This document shows, piece by piece, positions 47,216 to 60,970 of a stretch of 64,000 bases of DNA. Within the stretch, counting starts at the first letter, position 1. Each line of letters starts with the position of its first letter. Below the pieces are notes generated by a model. It made no database searches, was not told the origin of the DNA, and saw nothing but the letters and a program-made list of their open reading frames with translations. The DNA is from Callipepla californica brunnescens (lineage: Eukaryota > Chordata > Aves > Galliformes > Odontophoridae). The translations under genes and the position numbers were made by a program. The stretch is taken from the NCBI GenBank assembly GCA_023055505.1, contig JALIRH010000001.1, forward strand, positions 91,170,530-91,234,529, given 5' to 3'.

Positions 47216-48211
47216 ACAATTGAGGTATATAAAATTATGCTTACCCTTCTGTACCTATGTACTCAAATACCTACATACATACAACTGGTTCTTGGAAGTT
47301 CTGTCCTTGTCAATCTTGCTTCAATTAAGATTCCAGTAGAAGAGTACAGAAAGGTAAACAGAAAGGAATGCTGCCTTTCTCTTTGATGTTATTTTATCAA
47401 AACATCACAAGCTCCAAAAAACTTTCTATGTTTCTAAGGTTTAAGAGTTTTATGTTAGGTTCAGCTTCTTAAATATATTTATTTACTTGTTTGTTTATTT
47501 ACTTGTACGTGTGTGTTGATACTGATAGTGCTGGTGGAAGCAAACCTTTGAGTATGATCTTTGTTTTTACTCTCTGTGAAACTCTCTAGTTCACTAATGA
47601 CAGTGATGCTGAGTGTGAAGAATGCACCTGCCAATCACCTAAGGACTTGAAGCTATTGAACCCTATTAGGTCACTCAACTAAGCAAATGCTTTTCAGTAA
47701 CAGAAATTTTACAATACCCTTGCATCTCCCTTTTGGAGGAGAAATCATGAGCATAGAGATATCCAGAAGCACAAAAGAGAAAAGATTAAGAATTCAGTAT
47801 TCAAAGGCAGACATGGGAATGAGGTTAGCCTGTTCCACAAATTCCTTGCTTATGAGCATGCACGTGAGAATATAAAGAAGCTATTTATAGTGTTGAGATG
47901 TTCAGATGTTCAGGATTTAATTTTCAACTGAACAGTTGCATAGCATCAGTTAATATCAAGGGAATATAATCACAAAATAATCCATTTTGAGTAAACCGAG
48001 CTCTACCATCAAAAACTTCAAACAACAATATTTGTATGGATAAAGTCATCAGTGTACATTGTGAATCTCAAAACAATGATATTTTACTGTAGTAAAACAA
48101 GGAAAAATAGTAGAAAATGAGCTCAGGTAACTAACTAGCTTCATGTAATGCAGATTAATAAGTGTTTTTGCAATCTTTTGGGAAAAGCTTTTGATAGTAA
48201 ATGAATTGTTT

Positions 48212-48230
48212 ATGCAAATTGTATGCAAAT
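48212..48230 (+). promoter_or_regulatory. Two consensus octamer (POU-factor) motifs 11 bp apart
   Basis: ATGCAAAT occurs exactly at 48212-48219 and again at 48223-48230 in the same orientation. The start-to-start distance of 11 bp is about one helical turn, and a TAAT follows directly. ATGCAAAT is the known site of Oct/POU proteins. Function here is inferred only. Confidence 0.45.
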
Positions 48231-48518
48231 AATTCAAAATGGACACAATCAGATTAAGAATTAAAGTTCAGCTAAATAATTATTCTGAGTTAATCCCCAG
48301 AAAGCAGAAAACCTTACGAAAAGCATTGATGCTACATGTTAAAAGGGAGAAAACTTTATATTATTCTTTTCTATCATGTTGGAGTACTGTAAATAGTAAA
48401 CAGATATTAACATTACCTTAAGTCTTCATTTTTCTCCTATTTGGAATTGAATTTGAATCAATGTTAGTGCTTTAAAAATACCTATCTTTTGATGGGATGA
48501 ACTGTTTAAACAAATTAA

Positions 48519-48538
48519 CAAACAAACAAACAAACAAA
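48519..48538. repeat. (CAAA)5 microsatellite
   Basis: Five perfect CAAA units followed by more A/C-rich sequence. Confidence 0.9.
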
Positions 48539-49892
48539 AACAAAACCCTGAGTTTTAAATCTGCTAGAACTCATCAGACTCTTGCATACAGCACATTACA
48601 ACATCCTCCTTTTTGAAGAATAAATAAAAAATAGTATTTTGAAAGTATCATTCCTTTTAAGATTTGGATCAAAACCTCAAAATCAAGAAATATTGAAACT
48701 TGAATAAACCATAAGATTGGCTTTCAGAATCAAATTTATTGTCCTACTCCTTCACATGTATTCTTTCAGCTTTTAAAATTCTCTATTTATACAAAAATTG
48801 GATGCAATATATTGGACTAAATTATATCAAGATTTGAAAGTGCAGGGAGAAACAAACAAACAATCAAAAAAAGTATGAAAATGGTACGTGAGCAATGAGA
48901 CCAGTGAGGTACCTGAAATTGTATTAACAGTGTGTTATGATGACATGCAAAATTTTGGGGGTTATGGTATTAGTTTTACGTTTTGGAAATAAAACTGTTG
49001 ATTCAAAATCTGAGAACTGCCCAAACCATTAAACTAAGAAAAATAGGAAAGTATCAGACAGTTTGATCCCATTAATCTCAAGTACAATATTATACATTTG
49101 CTGTAGGATTTTTTTTTTTTTAATTTTTACATGGGCATATGGAATTAATTTTTCACTTAGCTTTAAAGGAAGGAAGAATAAACCAGTACACAAGCAATGA
49201 ATTTGATCCACCTTCTATCCAGTAGCTTTGTTTGTCCAAATACAACCGTAGTTTAAGTGGATAACAAATAACACTCACTTGTATGCAAAGCTCCTTCAAA
49301 AGATATCTTAAATATTGCATGACAACTGCATGAATAATATAATCTGCTGCAATAATTGTGTGAGCTTCTGATTTAAAATAAATTGTAATGGTATGATATC
49401 CCAGTAAAAGAGAAAAAAATAAAGCCTAGTTTGTACCTATGTTAAGCTACATTTATTTTTCAGTTTTCCTAGAAGTCTGTAAAAGAAATTTATTCTGAGC
49501 TTTTTTTTTGTTGCAGTTGTTGTTGAACATTAATTTATTTATTCAGTTACCTATCAATCTGCATTTATAATTACAATTCCACATGAATTTTACCTCTAAC
49601 ATTATAAAAATCTCAGTTCGAGAGTGGCCTAATTTTTACTTTTAAGCTAAAAATTATTGAATAATGTTATTTCATTTTTTGCTTTCTCAATATGCATGTA
49701 CTTATTTTAGAATAAGTGGCTTCATTTAGACATCACTGGAATACTGATGCTTCAGATTTATTTTTATTTTTTTGTCCTGAACTAGGAATAAATCCCAGAC
49801 TACCTGTCCCCAGTAAAACTTTCTAGCTACCTGAAAGGTCTGTATAGCTATAGGAAATAAGTGGAGAACTTATGGGTAAGAATTAAGGGGGG

Positions 49893-50320
49893 GATACTAC
49901 GGTGACACCGTTGTTAGAGTTTACTGCAGGCCACCTGATGAAGAGGCGGAAGGTGATGAAGCTTTCTACAGACAGCTGAAAGTAGCCTCATGATCACAGA
50001 TGCTGGTTTTCATGGGTGACTTCAAACATGGGTGACTTTGGTTACATTGATTTACATATTTTCTGTCCCCTATTCTATTACATTCTTCAACGCTGCCAGA
50101 ATCTCATTGCACAGAGGAATAACCACTGTGGAACTTTCACAGTAACCTTACGATGTGGATCAGCCAAGAATGGGCTGCCCAGAGTGGCAGCTGAGTCAGC
50201 ATCCACAAAGGTGTTCAAGAAATTGTTAGATGTGGTACTAAGGTACTGAGGGTATTCTGGTGGTAGGCGGGTAGTTGGACTCGACTCTGTGATTCTAAGT
50301 TTATGGATCTTTAGCCTGAA
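49893..50320 (+). mobile_element. Internally deleted CR1 copy (endonuclease piece plus 3' end)
   Basis: The first part (49893-50035) reads CR1 endonuclease sequence: a CRPPDE..DEAFYRQLK-like frame parallel to the YRPP...FYKQL block of the intact element, then a GDF-like end. The second part (about 50150-50320) is the 3' region: 'gggctgcccagagtggcag', 'aaggtgttcaagaaattgttaga', 'gtagttggactcgac' and 'tgtgattctaag'. Both are in plus orientation, consistent with one copy that lost most of the reverse transcriptase. Confidence 0.8.
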
Positions 50321-53300
50321 GAGAGGCAAGAATTTAGGTCACTTATATATACTTTCCAAGATAGTGGGCATATCCATCCTTTTCCTCCTCCCTCTCTTCT
50401 GTCTTCTATTAGTAAGAATAATAAAAAATGATCTTTAATAACGTCTGTGTACTAGATGTGTTCAAAGCTCATATACTTTATCAAACTCACAGGAATCAAA
50501 AGTGAACTGAAGCAGACCTGATGGTAAAACCATCTGACAATGAAGTGACCAGTTGTTAATTGTTGTTAGACTGCCAAGTGTTAGCTTTGCACCTGAGCAT
50601 TAAAAATGTATTTTTATGCTGTTTCAAGAAGCACAAAACTTTCCTGAAGCTTGTTCATGTTTGCCTTTCCTTGCAAAGGCTTCTAGTCTAGCATCTCTGA
50701 ATTTTTTATTTTTCTTTTATTATTTTATTTATTTATTTATTTATTATTTTATTTTATTCTTCTGTCAAACACAGACTAAAGAAGCAGGTCAATGCTTTGT
50801 CTGATCAACACAGGATCATTTTACATTATTCAAGTTTTGTCAGCAGAGCAATAAAAAGCAGATTCTAATCTAAAAAAATACTATAATTGTATATAAAATC
50901 CAGCGAGGTCTGCTTAAAATGTGCAGGAATAAACAGAGTTATTATGCTTTAGAAAAATCTGCTGTTTTACTGGAAATAATCTCCATAGAAAGAATGAATT
51001 AAAATCTAAAATAACATTCATCAATGAATTACTATCCAGTTAAGTCAGAAACAGTGGTGATAAGAGCTGGGTATACATTGGTAGTCATTTCCTGATAATC
51101 TTATTTTTTTTTCCCCTCAGTTTTGTGACAAGATGGAAATTTCATGAAAGTGCTGTGAATGATCAGGATTTCCTTTCCTGTGTTGACTTCATGGTGTTTG
51201 TTAACAGTGGCCTGAGTATAGACCACTTGGACATTCAGCATGATACTACATTTTAAAATGCTACCTTCTAGCAAAATTCAACATCTAGAGTATGGTAGGA
51301 CCCAAACCCAATGAAAGGCCCAGTGTTAGGCACCCACCTTAGGAAACCCACCTTTCAAGTATCTGTAATCTCTAGTATATTCCATATTTTTCCTCATAGG
51401 CAGCACTTTATAGGAACATCAAATCAGGATCACAATAGAGCATGATTATTTGAGCAATTTTTGATCAGCTACATGGGAATTTTAAACAGTTTCTGTTCTC
51501 TAGTGGAGAAGCCTGGCAGATTTTTTTGTCTTACAGTTAGTCATGTGTTTCACCTATAAGCACTATAAGAAATGTAAGAATTTGACTATGGCAATACCAG
51601 GTGTCTGTACATTTCTGTTAAATCATTGTTGCACCATACTGAGGAGCCTTCTGAGCTTCAAATACCCTGTCTCTAACAGAATCCTGTTTTGAAACTTGCT
51701 CCAGGACTAAATATGAGACAAAATTAAGCTTCAGCATATGAGGTTCAAAAGTGGACTAGTCATAGAAGCAAAATATGGGAAGTGTCAAACCATTGTCTCT
51801 TAATAGGTTTACTCTACTCGCATTACATGTAACACTCCCCTCCTGCTCTGCTTCTTGAGCGTTTACACTTATGTGACCAGACAACGAATTCAATTCAGGG
51901 AGTTGTTTTGGCTTAAAAGTTAGATCTTCTGCCCCAGGTTACCTTTTGACTGGCCACTCACAAATTCAGATGAAAAAAATCCTAAGGATGCACTTTTCTC
52001 TGTGATGACTACCAGCAGAGTGTAACATTTCTCTGTAAGATACACATACAGTCTCTGGACAGAAAGATCTATATTGGATTGAACTTTGCTGAAAGCTAAT
52101 TTTGAGGTGACATATCCAGGAAAATGAAAGGACTACTTTTGACATCTGAAGGTAAATTTTTGAAATACCAATATATGGAACACTATGCAGCTAATTAACT
52201 TTTACAGTCAGTATATAGCCAATTAACTTTTTCACATTTACCATATGTTTATCTTCCTGCAGGGAGTATTTCCAGGAGGAAATCATAATGGGAGATAGTT
52301 CTGCCTTTTATATAGGAATAAGATCTGTTGATGATAGCTACAAATTCTTACATAGCTCAGAGTAGCTTCAAAAGAGGGTGCTGTTGCAAATCAGAGAAGT
52401 AAAGCACAAGAATCCATTAGTGAATTTCACGGTTTAAAAATGTTCATTTCCATAACTAGTTACCTTTACAAATGGCCCATTGTCTGTTCCCTGACAACAC
52501 CCAAAGCATTCAGTATCAGCAGTATTCCAAAAATGAACGGGACATAAATTCAGAATAAATAATTGCAACACACTGGTACTGTGTGTCTCCAAGCTCACTG
52601 GTTGCTCCTTTTGATCACCATTTATTACTATCTGTAACACAGTACTGTTCCAGGTCAAGTCTCAGATTGTGTAGTTGCACCAAAAGCTTTTGCTCAAGCT
52701 TTTATATAAGGACTTGTTATCTGAAATGGTGCCAAACATCTGATTCTGTAAATAAATTGTGGTAAATTTTTCAGTTTTAGACAATAGCAGTAGTAGTGAC
52801 TGGTGTTTCTACATTCTTTTTCTCTTTAATATCACCAGATAGAAACATTACAGTGATTGCACAAACATCTGAAACCTATTAAATATAGAAATCCTGGCAA
52901 GAATTTCAAAAGTCTGTCTTGAAATTGTGAAATTAAAATACATAAATGTATGTGTTGACCAGCTCCAAAGTCTGACATTGCCACTGGCAATGCTGGTGTC
53001 TCCCCAGAAGCACTGTTAGACTACAGCCAAGTCTTTCTTGCACCTGTGGTTGTATAAGATGGTCCTCCAGTGGTAGTCAGGACTGGGAACTATGACACAA
53101 CCTAACTTCTGCCCACATCTGCAATTGTAAGATGCTGAGTTGTGTAAATACATCAAACATCGCTACTGATTCTCACAGTAGTGATGTAGCCTACAGAAAA
53201 ATATCACTGTCATGATTGCACTAAAGAGAGGGAATATCTCTACTGTCATTTGTCAGCTGAAAGAGCACTTACTGCTCTAATGGCAAGAGTGGAAGAAGAG

Positions 53301-56300
53301 ATGCTTGGGTGTTCAGGCAGTTAAGTTCTCAAATCAGGGGAAATGGAATGAAATAAACTAATGAGGAGGAATTAACTACTGCTGTGGTGAATTGCTTGTT
53401 GTTTATCACTGTCCACAGTCAGTATATAATTAAATAATATTTGCCAGAAAAGACGCAGGATTATTTGCACACCGGGCTGATTATACTTTTTCAATTTACA
53501 CCAAGACAATTGTTTATACATCTATTTGATTAACAGTGACATTTATCCTAGAATTGCAACAGTGAAATATTTATTGCGATAGATGAGAAAAATACTGTGA
53601 AGAGTTATTTCAGTTATATCTGGCTTTAACTTTGATCTTAGAACTGAACTGCTATTTAACAATATTATTTAAAATATCTGACTCTGTGATTTTAACATTA
53701 GCATGTAAATAATAATTAAAAGACTAATCATATGACTAATTTTAAAAATATGGAAGGAAACATTTTGATTTCAACATCATGACCTGACAGTGAAAATAGA
53801 ATATTTAACATGAATATATGTATTATCAGTTTAATAGTAAAGTATTTCCTACAAGAATCCTTGTTAAATGTACTTATTCTGAGCCAAACTAACACTCTTC
53901 CCTTTTCTTTGTGAAATGTTAATAAGCTCTGACAGTACGACATGTCAAACACCTTCTTTTTGTATGAAATTATTGATTTCATCTTCAAAGTTATTGATAT
54001 TAATGTAGATGCAAATTCAAAGCAAACAATATATCAATGATTTTAGTTTAACAGTATCAAATTATATTTCCTTTTGAAGACAGAACAGCTAATTCTGGAA
54101 ACTTCTGTTACTGTTTTAAATTCTTCACTAAACATACATTTTTTTTTTATGACTCCAAAACCATCCCTTATTTCACAAATAGGTAGCTTTCCAAAAATTT
54201 TCATCTGGCACTGACAATGATCATACATCAAGACAATATTCTATTAATTTTAAATATGGCATCTTTAAGTGAAATAGTTTGAAGGATGGTTAGAAGGAAT
54301 CCAAGATTGCTACACTAAAAACCAATACACACATACATACAGCAATATGTTTGCAATAAAGACTAGTGATTTTAAGGTGAGCTGATTAAGATCTTAGCAG
54401 CCTGATGAAAAATCACTGATTACACTGATTTTGATGGGGAAAACTGCATATCCCTATGACTGATGAAACAAAAAACATTTGAAAATGAGATAATCAGTGT
54501 TCAGTAAAAGCTGTGTCAATAATAGAAGGCTGCTGATAAACCACTTATTGATTATGACTTGTCATGATTTAATACCCTATGATATCTTGCTATGTGTGAT
54601 GTCAGAATTCACAGAAACACACATCATGCAGATGGTTGTCCTGACCATTAACTAGATGAAGAGGATGATGAATATCACTGTCTGTCCAGTCATCACAGCA
54701 CAGACAGTTTATTTTTACTTGTTGAAACACAAAACAGCCACCTGCATCCCTTAAGCAATGGATTTTAATTAAAGCAAGACTTTTTAATTAATTTCTGTCA
54801 ATGTTACTGAGAATCTGAATCTCGCTATGGAAAAGTAAATTCTCAGTCTTCAGTGCATAAATGTGAATGCCTTGAAACGTGGATATGTATATCCTTTGGA
54901 CAGAAGACGATGTAAAAGAATATATGAAATTATCACTTACACTCTAAGCACACAGTTGGATAAGATTCAATCAAAAATGATCTCGAAAAATTCTGTAAAT
55001 AATCTAAAAAAATTACTCCTCTGTCCAAACAGGACAGTGCAAAGTCAGTAATACCTCACACAAAGAACGATAGGTTTGGTAGTATAATATAAAAAGGATC
55101 AAGAAAAACAACAATGGTCTGTGTCATACATTTGAAAACAAAAAAATAAAATAAAGGAGAATAGAAATGAGGAACATTTTCTGTGTTGTACACATACGAG
55201 TACATGTATGTAGCAAGCAGTTATCAGAGAAGAAGTGTGCCTCAGCCTTCTTGTCTGTTGTTACCAGCTTGTTTGTGTCATTCACCAGGGGAGTACACCT
55301 TCTCGGACTTTCCTTTTTTGTCTGAGGTACAAAACTACCTTGACACACACTGAGAATAATTTCTGACATTTAAGGATGTGCTTACCCTTTTGTTTTGTAT
55401 CATTTATAAATATTTTTATCTTTGCCTCAAGAGTTGCACCTGCAGCCACATAAAAACAAGTGCATTATTTGTTATTTAATATTAAAAACAAAATGGTAAA
55501 GATATTAAACACCTGTTATAATGAACGGCTTCAAATGTCTGGACATTTGATAATTAGAATTTGAGCCATCAGAGGATTACTGTCTATAACACAATGGAAA
55601 GCATTCTTTTTCAGTTTTTCAAGTTGATTTTAATGTCTGTGTTAGAATAAAACTTATTCAACTGTCAAAACTGCATGTAAGAGAACTGAATTATTCTTTT
55701 GTCCCGAGTTTTCTTAAATGAAGTGAATGAGCACTCAGCAGTCATAGATATTAAGGCCCAAACAGCAATTATTGAGTTCCAACTTCAGGAGTTGACTGCT
55801 CTTCACTAGTCAAATCATTTAGTGCAAGTCTTTATTTCTTCACACCCACTTTACATGAAAGGATTAAGCTTTCTTGCACTTCTCTGCCTTGCTTATTTGT
55901 TTGACTCAGATGTTCTCTATTTGTCTCAAATATCAATGCAATTCTTCCCACCAATAAAGCAAATTTTTAAAATGTGATTTATTTTTTTAGCCTTTGATGT
56001 TGCATGAGTCACAGCAAAGAAAAGTCCAGCATCAAAATAAAAGGGTTTTTTTTTGTTGTTGTTGTTTTATTTTTATCAGAGAACAGGAAAAACACTGTAA
56101 TGGTTATCCAGTTAGTATATTTTGACTGATAATCTTCAGTCTTTCAATACAAAGTCATCTGCTTTACAGAATATTCAACAAGATTCATTTTAATTATATT
56201 TAGCAATTGTCCATCTATATGCTGTCAAAGTGGTTATTCCTGTTCTCTTCTAGATGACACCTAATCCAGAGTCATGAATTGTATCAACAGTTTTTATTCT

Positions 56301-57429
56301 AGAAGCATTTTTCCTGTATTTGTTTCAGGCTAGCTAATAATGAAGTATCTTAATTGCTGTCAGTCTTTGCCACTGCATTGCCTTAGAAGAAAATACAGAG
56401 AACAGAACACTGAATAAAAGTTTGTTCTTAATAGTAATCAAATGCACTTGCATAATGCGTCTTCATTTTCCTGTTGTGTGGAAGATAAGCACAACACAGG
56501 TACAAGTTTACTGAGGAGAGCTAACTTGATTTCAGAATGAAATTAAATAGAATCTTTGCTGGTTGTAGCATGTGCTAAGTCACATATTAATTCTACAGCT
56601 AGATTTCTTTCTTAGTCCATAAGACTGAAGAATGCATCACTACTTGCATTTCTCTTATTAGCACCTTGTCTGATAAAACTAAGATTTCAAGGGTTTTGAT
56701 ACCTCATTTTCTTCAGTTTTCCATTATTTTAAGATTTGAAAATTGAACACTACCACAATTCTTTAGAATTTGAATAAAATTCTTCATGTATTGACACATT
56801 CTTCTAATGATTGTGTCTGTTTTCACGATGTATAGTGCACTATAGCAGATAACACATTGAAATTTAACTATTCCTCAGAATAATTGTTTCTAAATTCTCT
56901 TTCCACAATTTACTTTATTTTTATTATTATTTTTAAGAGATTTCTGATTTTAATTTAGTTGCATTTCAACAATAATTAATTGTTGTAAACAGCTTGTAAG
57001 GTAGAAGATGAAAAGAAATAAAGAGATGTCTTTTAAAGATACTTAGGTGCAGTTGCCATTATACAAAAGCATTTTGAAAGGATATTTTTGGCCAATATTA
57101 CAACTTTCATGGGAAAGAAGGTCAATAATTAAAGTGAGAATTAAAGAAAACAAAGTCAAGTTCATTTTTTCTTGTGTGGGAGAGTAGAAAAGGCTATAAC
57201 ATAGAAGACAAACATAAAAAATCTGCAAATCTTAAAGTCAGTTAGATGTTTTTAAGCTGTAAATGACACTACATCTAGCTCTCTTGCAAAATTTGTATCA
57301 GTTATTTCTGGCAGTACAGTTTTACTGCTTTTTCCTGCTGCCTTTTTTGTACATTTAGATGTCATGATTTTTACAAGTCATAAAATATTATCTTTTGATT
57401 TTTTTATTGACCAGGTGATCTTCAAGGCT
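50321..57429. other. Intergenic AT-rich sequence, no gene seen
   Basis: An (ATTT)n tract at 50727-50745 and a near-perfect hairpin at 53157-53187 are the only structures noted. All frames are short, and no repeat family was recognised. Confidence 0.5.
50727..50745. repeat. (ATTT)n microsatellite
   Basis: About four ATTT units inside a longer A/T-only stretch from ~50700 to 50758. Confidence 0.85.
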
Positions 57430-57840
57430 TAAGGAATTGGAGAAAAGAGTTGAGCTGATGTCAAAGGGTTTACAGGCTGGTTTGGCCCAGTTCCATGATG
57501 ATTGGTGCAGAGGACCCATGGACCCACTCTGCAGGAAAGGGGAGGGGGAAAAGGGAAAAAGCAAAAGGGAGATGGGCCTTGAAGCAAAACAGTGGCAAAC
57601 AATCTGAGGAGGAAAGCTAATTTACTAAATAAGATATTGGAAAGCAAAATAACACAATATAATACAATATAATTAGAATTGAAGTTAATAAATCAAAAAA
57701 AATGAGCAAGAGAGAGTGTCCGATAAACCGAAGGCTTTACGCTAACGCTGAAGGCAAGACAGTAGTGAGCACCCACTGCTGAGTTGATCCCAAATGAAAG
57801 AGAATGTCTCGTGACACGCAAACATTTTTTATCTTTCCCT
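57430..57840. mobile_element. Possible solo LTR of an old endogenous retrovirus
   Basis: The segment differs from its surroundings. A purine-rich part at 57535-57575 is followed by 'gaaagctaatttactaaata', a duplicated ACAATATAAT (57654-57673), and a CpG-bearing part with 'gataaaccgaaggctttacg'. This order resembles LTRs of avian endogenous retroviruses as I remember them, but I could not define TG...CA ends, a primer site or a target duplication. It may instead be unique DNA. No viral genes are present. Confidence 0.3.
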
Positions 57841-58839
57841 CTGAGCAGAAATATGTAAAAATACAAAGCAACGCAAAGTCCTCTGAGGAATGTAGTTCTT
57901 CTTCTCTTCTGAGACAGGTATATCCAGAACTATCGGTGATCCATGGAGCTGGAGCATTAACTCTTTAATTCTTAATGCACTACATGATGTAATGATGTGG
58001 AATACCAATACCAAAAATCATGAAACCATGACAGCTGAAGATGAACCTTGGAGGCAGAGATGAACCCTGGAGGCAGGCCTGTAGTTCTGTTGTGTCATTT
58101 CTAGAGTGTATTTCTGATGGCTGCATAACAATCACCAGGGAATTTTGCAGAACACATATTCTCAAATTTTGACTTGAGGTGAATCAGAGAAGTCTTTTAA
58201 AAGTGGTATGGGAAGAGATATGATTTAGAGTGAAAATGAAGCCTAAATTTGGCACAGGGCATGGACTGAAGATTGAATGCATTGCTTCAAGGCAAACTGG
58301 GCTGTCCCAGGGATCAAACACCAGTCAGGGCTGTAGTTAGGCAACTGAAGCTACATCTGCAATGCTCAAGAGAGAGATTAAAGATGAGTAAAGTCTGATT
58401 TATGGTTTTGGTTAGGGGCATAGTTTATTATTTATCATACAATATTCTTGTTAAATTTTCCAGTATACATTTATTTCTGATAATGGTATCTTTTTTTTTG
58501 TTGCTATTCTTCAAATATCTGCTCACTTTCCCTTTCCTGGTCATATATCATATATTTTATTTATATTTATATAGTTTTATTTGGTTGGTGTCCATTTTAC
58601 TTAAAAGAATAGCTTCAGAAGCATTCTGCAGAGGTAGCACTAAACCACTGTTATCTCTGAAAAACAGCTCTTTATATCTTAAGAGGATGTTGTTAAATTA
58701 ATAAATATTTTAAATATGAATAACTTATTGTTAATTCATACATTAGAATATTTTAGCTATAGTAGGAAATTTCTATGTATCTCTAGGTAATGGATAAGAA
58801 TTATGTATAAAAAGTGTTATGTAAGAGTTCTCCATCAAA
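57841..58839. other. Intergenic sequence, no gene seen
   Basis: Apart from the 58.05 kb duplication there is only AT-rich sequence. A 99-codon hydrophobic plus-strand frame at 58402-58701 reflects T-richness. Confidence 0.5.
58040..58077. repeat. Imperfect 19-bp tandem duplication
   Basis: GATGAACCTTGGAGGCAGA (58040-58058) is followed by a copy with two changes (58059-58077). Confidence 0.85.
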
Positions 58840-59265
58840 AACCACTAAGCACTCCTCTTCTGATGCAGCCTAGGTTACAGTAGACCTTTTGGACTTCAGG
58901 CACACACTGCTGTCTAATGTTGAGCTTTTTATCCCAACTTCTCCTCAGGGCTGCCTTCAGTGTGTTCTTCTCCCAGTCTGTAAACAGATCTGGGATTCTC
59001 CTGACCTTGCAATGGGCCTTGTTGAACCTCATTAGGTGCTCACTGGCACACTTTTCAAGCTTGTCCCAGTCAGTTTGCATGACATCCCTTCCTTCTATTG
59101 TACCAACTGCACCTCTCAGCTTGGTGTCATCATCAAACTTAATGAGAGTGCACTCAGGCCCTCAATCTGTGTGGGTCATTGATAGAAATGTTAAAGAGCA
59201 CTCATCCTAAGATGGACCACTGGGAAGCATCACTCATCAGCAGCCTGCACCTGGAACGTATTCTT
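58840..59265 (-). mobile_element. CR1 reverse-transcriptase fragment (pseudogene)
   Basis: Minus-strand reading gives degenerate CR1 ORF2: 'caatgggccttgttgaacctcatta' matches the RFNKA..H block, 'cttggtgtcatcatcaaactta' matches the FADDTKL block, and 'gagagtgcactcaggccctc' the region next to it. These are the same blocks found at about 2320-2480 in the intact element. Stops and shifts break the frame, and neither a 3' end nor an endonuclease part is attached. Confidence 0.85.
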
Positions 59266-59373
59266 GAAGACAGCTTCACACAATGCAGAAGTTTTAAGAG
59301 AGATGATAAGAGAACACTGCTTTTATTAAGCTATCTCTTGGTTTGGTAAAATATGTTTAATAAATGCATGTGA

Positions 59374-59423
59374 ATATAGAAGTATATATATGAATATATA
59401 AATATAAATATATATATGTATAT
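59374..59423. repeat. AT-rich (TA)n-like tract
   Basis: Interrupted TATATA and AATATA units over ~50 bp. Confidence 0.8.
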
Positions 59424-59546
59424 CTTTCCCTTGCAATAAGGATTGATTATCATATTCAGATGTAAAGAAAAACCTGGAATCCCATGAAGTCTTCTTTCCA
59501 TCAGTATAAGATAAAATGCACCCATTTTAAAGTCTAGGTAGTTTTT

Positions 59547-59566
59547 GTTTGTTTGTTTGTTTGTTT
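59547..59566. repeat. (GTTT)5 microsatellite
   Basis: Five perfect GTTT units. Confidence 0.9.
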
Positions 59567-60970
59567 AACAATTCAGCTGTGGTATTTCAGTGTTGTACAT
59601 TAGTTTGAAGGTTAGAGATCAGCCAGAGGGTTAATGGAAGAAAGGTATGCTAGCTCAATTTATCAGATCACAAGCTAGGAGCGTGTATACTAGAAAATAC
59701 TGTCAGCTGAGGTATGTGAATCTATTGCAACACAATGACTTGTTCAATTGTATAAACCCTCAATAGCTCTTTGAAATGTACTATATTTTGACATACTAAG
59801 AAACTTTCATTGGAAATGCGTTGTTAATGGACTATTTCTCCACTTACTTTTTACTGTTCCATTTTTCTGCAGCTAAGCTGCAATAAACTATGGCATTTTT
59901 AAAAGAGAAAGAAAGAAGAAAATCCCCAATGCTTACAATTGAGTTATGTTGATATCACTTAAATTTCTTACTTGATTTATATTATTGATTTTTCTTAGTA
60001 TTAAATTACTAATGTACATGCAGAATGATACATAGTAGTGATATAGCATTAATTATTAATAATGAGTTAGATTAGAAGAAGTTAATTTAATACTCTCAGG
60101 ATCATACACAACTCATATATTCAGTTAATTCTTTCTTTAGCACACAGCCTGAAAACATTCCGTGTTCAAATTATATGTAACAGGTCAGTGGCATAGAGGT
60201 GAATTATTCCTTAATTTTTTAAATAAAGATCTTCAGGACATGCTTTCCTTACCGTTCTCTGACTCTATTTATTCACTGACTGGCAGAGTCACTTGTACAT
60301 TTTGTGCTGCTGGGCTGTGTTAGGCTTAACACTAAAATGTTTTATGTCAGACATTTTCACCCTATCACAGATAGGGTAAAACTCCTCACCCCCCAACTTT
60401 GAACTGCAACATAGCTCAAGCAAGCCCAATTTCCTAAAGCATAGGATGTTTGCTTATGTGTTCTAGATGTGGGTAACATTTTGCATGACTATGTTGTCCT
60501 AAGAAAAATTATCCTACCCATAAAGTCTATACAAAACAGGTACATTGCTCCATAAGAGAGCCAGAAAACAATCCGTATCTTCCAGACCTACTGCTTCGCA
60601 CTGATGCACAGACATACAATACTTAGAAACAGCATGATCTAGTGCTGAGGGACTGAACCTCTCAAAGAAAATCCTGGGTCATCTCTGAACTGCAGACGGA
60701 AGAACATCTTTGGAACATAAATATCATTTCATGAGTTTTTCGTCCCTTTTCTTTTTTTTTTGTCCCCTCTATTTGGAGTATCTGAAATAACGAAGGGCTG
60801 TGTTGCAACTCACTACAATGATGTTTTAGTGTGAAAGTGAAATTATCTGTTGCATGCATTGGGGAAGACATAGGAAAGTGCTGGTGTTTGAGACTGCTAA
60901 ATGTCTTCAGGTTGTTTTTATAGGACTGTGGAGGGTGAAGAAAAGAAGAGGAGAGGAATGATTGTTTCTA
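59567..60970. other. Intergenic sequence, no gene seen
   Basis: AT-rich without recognised elements. A 69-codon minus-strand frame at 60662-60871 has no domain. Confidence 0.5.

Larger units (their letters stand above)
47216..49892. other. Intergenic AT-rich sequence, no gene seen
   Basis: The stretch contains (CAAA)5 at 48519-48538 and the paired octamer site at 48212-48230. Otherwise only short chance frames. Confidence 0.5.
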
